DNA from: Pseudomonadota bacterium
Lineage (GTDB): Bacteria; Pseudomonadota; Alphaproteobacteria; Rhodobacterales; Rhodobacteraceae
Reading direction: 5' to 3'
NCBI GenBank assembly: GCA_018240425.1
Contig: JAFEFU010000064.1
Coordinates: 1 to 64,000 of the forward strand
DNA length: 64,000 nt
Shown: in pieces, positions 61,744 to 64,000 of the stretch
How the letters are laid out: every line of letters starts with the position of its first letter
How positions within the stretch are numbered: position 1 is the stretch's first letter
Made by a program: the position numbers and the translations under genes
Notes under the pieces: model-generated
Told to the model about the DNA's origin: nothing
Databases searched by the model: none
Seen by the model: only the letters and a program-made list of their open reading frames with translations

Positions 61744-62934
61744 TCAGTTCCTTCTGCCCGCGCCGATCACCTCGCCCGCGACGGCGCGCGCCTCGCCGTC
61801 GGTCGCCAGGATGATATCGAGCGTCCGGGGCGCGGCGCCAAGGGTGGTGCTCGCAGCAAATCGTTCAAGAACCGTTTCCACGACCCCGGCCATGTCGAGA
61901 AAGCCGATGCGCCCGGCGATGAAGGCGTCCAGCGCCACCTCCTTGGCGGCGTTGAAGACCGCGCCGGCCAGGCCGCCCGTCTCCATCACCGCGCGGGCGA
62001 GGCGCAGCGCCGGATAGCGCACCGGGTCGGGCGCCGCGAAGGTCAGCCGGCCCACCGCCGCGAGATCGAGCCGCGCCACCGGCAGGGGCGCGCGGTCGGG
62101 CCAGTTCAGCGCATAGCCGATCGCATGGCGCATGTCGGGCGCGCCGAGATGGCCGATCATCCCGCCGTCGCGGAAGCCCACCAGCGCGTGAACCAGCGAT
62201 TCTGGGTGGAGCAGCACCTCGATCCTGTCGGGTGTTATCCCGAAAAACTCATGCGTTTCAATAAGTTCCAGCGCCTTGTTGAACATGGATGCGCTGTCGA
62301 TGGTGATCCTTTGCCCCATCGCCCAGTTGGGATGGCACGAGGCTTCGGCCACCGTGGCCCCGGCCAGCCGCTCGATCGGCCAGTCGCGGAAGGCGCCGCC
62401 CGAGGCGGTGATGATGATGCGCTCGACCGTGGCCATGTCCTCGGACAGAAGCGACTGGAAGATCGCCGAATGTTCGCTGTCCACCGGCAGGATGCGCGCG
62501 CCGTGCGTCCGCGCCGCGTCCAGAAGCAGCGGCCCCGCCGTCACCAGGCTTTCCTTGTTGGCGAGCGCGAGCGTCGCCCCGTGGGCCAGCGCGCGGAACC
62601 CCGGCACCAGTGCCGCCGCGCCGACGATTCCCGACATGACCCAGTCCGCTGGCCGGTCCGCGGCCTCGGCCAGCGCCGTCGGTCCCGCCGCCGCCTCGAT
62701 CCCCGACCCCGCAAGCGCGCCCTTGAGCTCGTCCAGGCACTCGTCGTGCGCCGTCACCGCCAGTTCGGCCCCGAGGGCGCGGGCCTGCTCGGCCAGCCGC
62801 GCCACGTTCCGCCCGCCGGTCAGCGCCACCGTCCGGTAGGCCTCCCGCCCCCCCTGCCGCACCAAGAGGTCGAAGGTGCTTTCCCCGATCGAGCCGGTGG
62901 CGCCAAAGACCGAGACTGACCTGAGCGCGCCCAT
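61744..62934 (-). CDS. dxr: 1-Deoxy-D-xylulose 5-phosphate reductoisomerase
   Basis: The second step of the MEP isoprenoid pathway, 396 residues. SVFGATGSIGESTFDLL binds NADPH, LANKESLVTAGPLLL holds the metal-binding Glu region, PVDSEHSAIFQSL and ASGGAFRDWPIERL are conserved, and SASMFNKALELIE with ETHEFFGI closes the active site. ATG 62934 overlaps the cdsA stop (TGATG). Confidence 0.96.
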   Translation of the reverse strand: MGALRSVSVFGATGSIGESTFDLLVRQGGREAYRTVALTGGRNVARLAEQARALGAELAVTAHDECLDELKGALAGSGIEAAAGPTALAEAADRPADWVMSGIVGAAALVPGFRALAHGATLALANKESLVTAGPLLLDAARTHGARILPVDSEHSAIFQSLLSEDMATVERIIITASGGAFRDWPIERLAGATVAEASCHPNWAMGQRITIDSASMFNKALELIETHEFFGITPDRIEVLLHPESLVHALVGFRDGGMIGHLGAPDMRHAIGYALNWPDRAPLPVARLDLAAVGRLTFAAPDPVRYPALRLARAVMETGGLAGAVFNAAKEVALDAFIAGRIGFLDMAGVVETVLERFAASTTLGAAPRTLDIILATDGEARAVAGEVIGAGRRN

Positions 62935-63728
62935 CAATAGCCGAAGTCCGGCAGGGGCAGCCGCGCCAGCACCCAGACAAGGACAAAGGCCGAGGCCCCG
63001 ATCAGCGCGTCGAAACGGTCGAGCACCCCGCCGTGGCCGGGAATCAGGCCCGAGGAGTCCTTGACCCCGGCCCGCCGCTTGATCCAGCTTTCGGCAATGT
63101 CGCCCATCTGCGCGGCAAGAGCCGTCAGCGCCGAGAACAGGACCAGCGAGCGCGGCTCGCCGTAGAGAAGCGCGAAGGCCAGCCCGACCGCCGCCGCCCC
63201 CGCCCAGCCGGCCACCGTGCCCGACCAGGTCTTCTTGGGCGACAGGCGGGGCCAGAACTTCGGTCCGCCGACGATCCGCCCGCCGAAATAGCCAAGGACG
63301 TCCGAGGCCAGCACCACCAGCACCAGCCACAGGCTGAAGGCGAGGCCGAAGCCCTCGCGGAAGCCGACGAAGGCATAGCAGGCGATCATCAGCAGCGCCG
63401 CATAGGCCCCGTGCAGGAGCCGGTCGCGCCCCTGCGTCAGCAGGAACACCAGCGCCGGCGCCGGCAGAAGCGCCATCCAGCGCACGTCGTGGCGCCACAG
63501 GACCAGTGCCATCACCGCCGCCGCCAGCACCCCGATCAGGCGCGCCTCGGCCGGGCGGCCGGGCGAATGCATCCGCGCCAGTTCCCAGATCATCAGCCCC
63601 GCGCCGGTCGCGGCCAGCAGCCGGACCGGCCGCCCGCCCCACCAGACGGCCACCAGCCCGACCGCAAGCACGGCCAGGCCCGAAAGGATACGGACCCTGA
63701 GATCGGCCCACTGCGCGGGAAGTGTCAT
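62934..63728 (-). CDS. cdsA: Phosphatidate cytidylyltransferase
   Basis: It makes CDP-diacylglycerol for phospholipid synthesis, 264 residues, with about seven membrane spans. The C-terminal signature [21 protein letters not shown] followed by LDRFDALI is the CdsA motif. [14 protein letters not shown] and [12 protein letters not shown] precede it. Overlaps uppS by ATGA and dxr by TGATG. Confidence 0.95.
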   Translation of the reverse strand: MTLPAQWADLRVRILSGLAVLAVGLVAVWWGGRPVRLLAATGAGLMIWELARMHSPGRPAEARLIGVLAAAVMALVLWRHDVRWMALLPAPALVFLLTQGRDRLLHGAYAALLMIACYAFVGFREGFGLAFSLWLVLVVLASDVLGYFGGRIVGGPKFWPRLSPKKTWSGTVAGWAGAAAVGLAFALLYGEPRSLVLFSALTALAAQMGDIAESWIKRRAGVKDSSGLIPGHGGVLDRFDALIGASAFVLVWVLARLPLPDFGY

Positions 63729-64000
63729 CGGGCGACGACACCGCCATAGCGCCGCTCGCGCGACGAGAAGCGATGCAGGATCGCGGCCAGTTCCTCGGGG
63801 GTGAAATCGGGCCAGAGCGTCGGCGTGAACTCGTATTCCGCATAGGCCGACTGCCAGAGAAGGAAGTTCGAGGTCCGGGTCTCGCCCGAGGTGCGGATGA
63901 TGAGATCGGGATCGGGAAGGCCCACGGTGTCGAGCCGCGCCGCCAGCGCGGCCTCGTCGGCCTGATCCGCCGCCAGCCGCCCTGCCGCCACGTCCTCGGC
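63725..64000 (-). CDS. uppS: Isoprenyl transferase (undecaprenyl diphosphate synthase), 3' part
   Basis: Only the C-terminal ~91 codons are inside the window; the gene continues beyond base 64000. [20 protein letters not shown] with YAEYEF and [13 protein letters not shown] is the conserved third region of cis-prenyltransferases, with the Arg and Ser residues that bind isopentenyl diphosphate. It starts the leftward uppS-cdsA-dxr-rseP run. Confidence 0.93.
   Translation of the reverse strand, partial: AEDVAAGRLAADQADEAALAARLDTVGLPDPDLIIRTSGETRTSNFLLWQSAYAEYEFTPTLWPDFTPEELAAILHRFSSRERRYGGVVAR

Overview
The window looks like chromosomal core DNA of a high-GC alphaproteobacterium of the Rhodobacterales/Rhodobacteraceae. 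The evidence is the strong GC bias in codon third positions, dense operons with ATGA, GTGA and TGATG overlaps, the order trpE / reversed YibQ-type deacetylase / trpG-trpD, a holin-muramidase pair inside the ccm genes, a class II (B12) ribonucleotide reductase and a class II DAHP synthase. I see no transposase, integrase, CRISPR array, rRNA or plasmid/phage replication gene. The genus cannot be fixed from this sequence alone.

Layout. 0-3.4 kb: a PAS_5 protein, class II DAHP synthase and a GlxA/GbdR-like AraC regulator. 3.6-10.4 kb: a branched-chain-type ABC transporter (binding protein, LivG, LivF, LivH, LivM), with a low-GC secreted-protein gene seated directly behind each ATPase gene. 10.4-15.2 kb: an ArnT-like glycosyltransferase, a dimethylglycine/sarcosine dehydrogenase-like flavoprotein and a MobA-like nucleotidyltransferase. 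15.2-19.4 kb: an accessory stretch with a large RTX protein ending in a Hint domain, a second stand-alone Hint protein and long non-coding DNA. 19.4-28 kb: tRNA-Leu(CAA), YpfJ metallopeptidase, YqaA, DsbB, an Lrp regulator divergent from an arginase-CtlX-ornithine cyclodeaminase operon, YbaK, a DUF2852 protein, Bpt, a VOC protein and a cupin.

28-35.6 kb: the acetolactate synthase genes ilvI-ilvH behind a transcription attenuator with an Ile-Leu-Val-Leu leader peptide, an EF-hand peptide, and the B12-dependent RNR gene nrdJ with a tandem NrdR-box pair upstream, then tRNA-Pro(TGG). 35.6-42.5 kb: DUF192 and double cold-shock proteins, PdxH, FabI, Gpt, a DUF2127 membrane protein, an aminotransferase and a PpiD-like foldase. 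42.5-48.3 kb: trpE, the reversed YibQ-type gene, trpG, trpD and ung where trpC might be expected. 48.3-53.5 kb: ccmH, ccmF, holin, muramidase, ccmE, argC, all leftward. 53.6-64 kb: the leftward envelope cluster uppS(partial)-cdsA-dxr-rseP-(54-residue membrane peptide)-bamA-skp-fabZ-lpxA-lpxI-lpxB.

Functional themes are amino-acid metabolism (branched-chain uptake and synthesis, tryptophan, arginine/citrulline to proline, arginine synthesis), envelope and lipid A assembly, and cytochrome c maturation. The signals most worth following are regulatory: the ilv attenuator, the nrdJ operator region, a pair of matching palindromes around the DUF2852 promoter, a concentric nested dyad at about 19.24 kb, and a repeat shared by the ilvI-ilvH gap and the lpxB-argC gap. 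I did not find a clearly new defence or mobile system.
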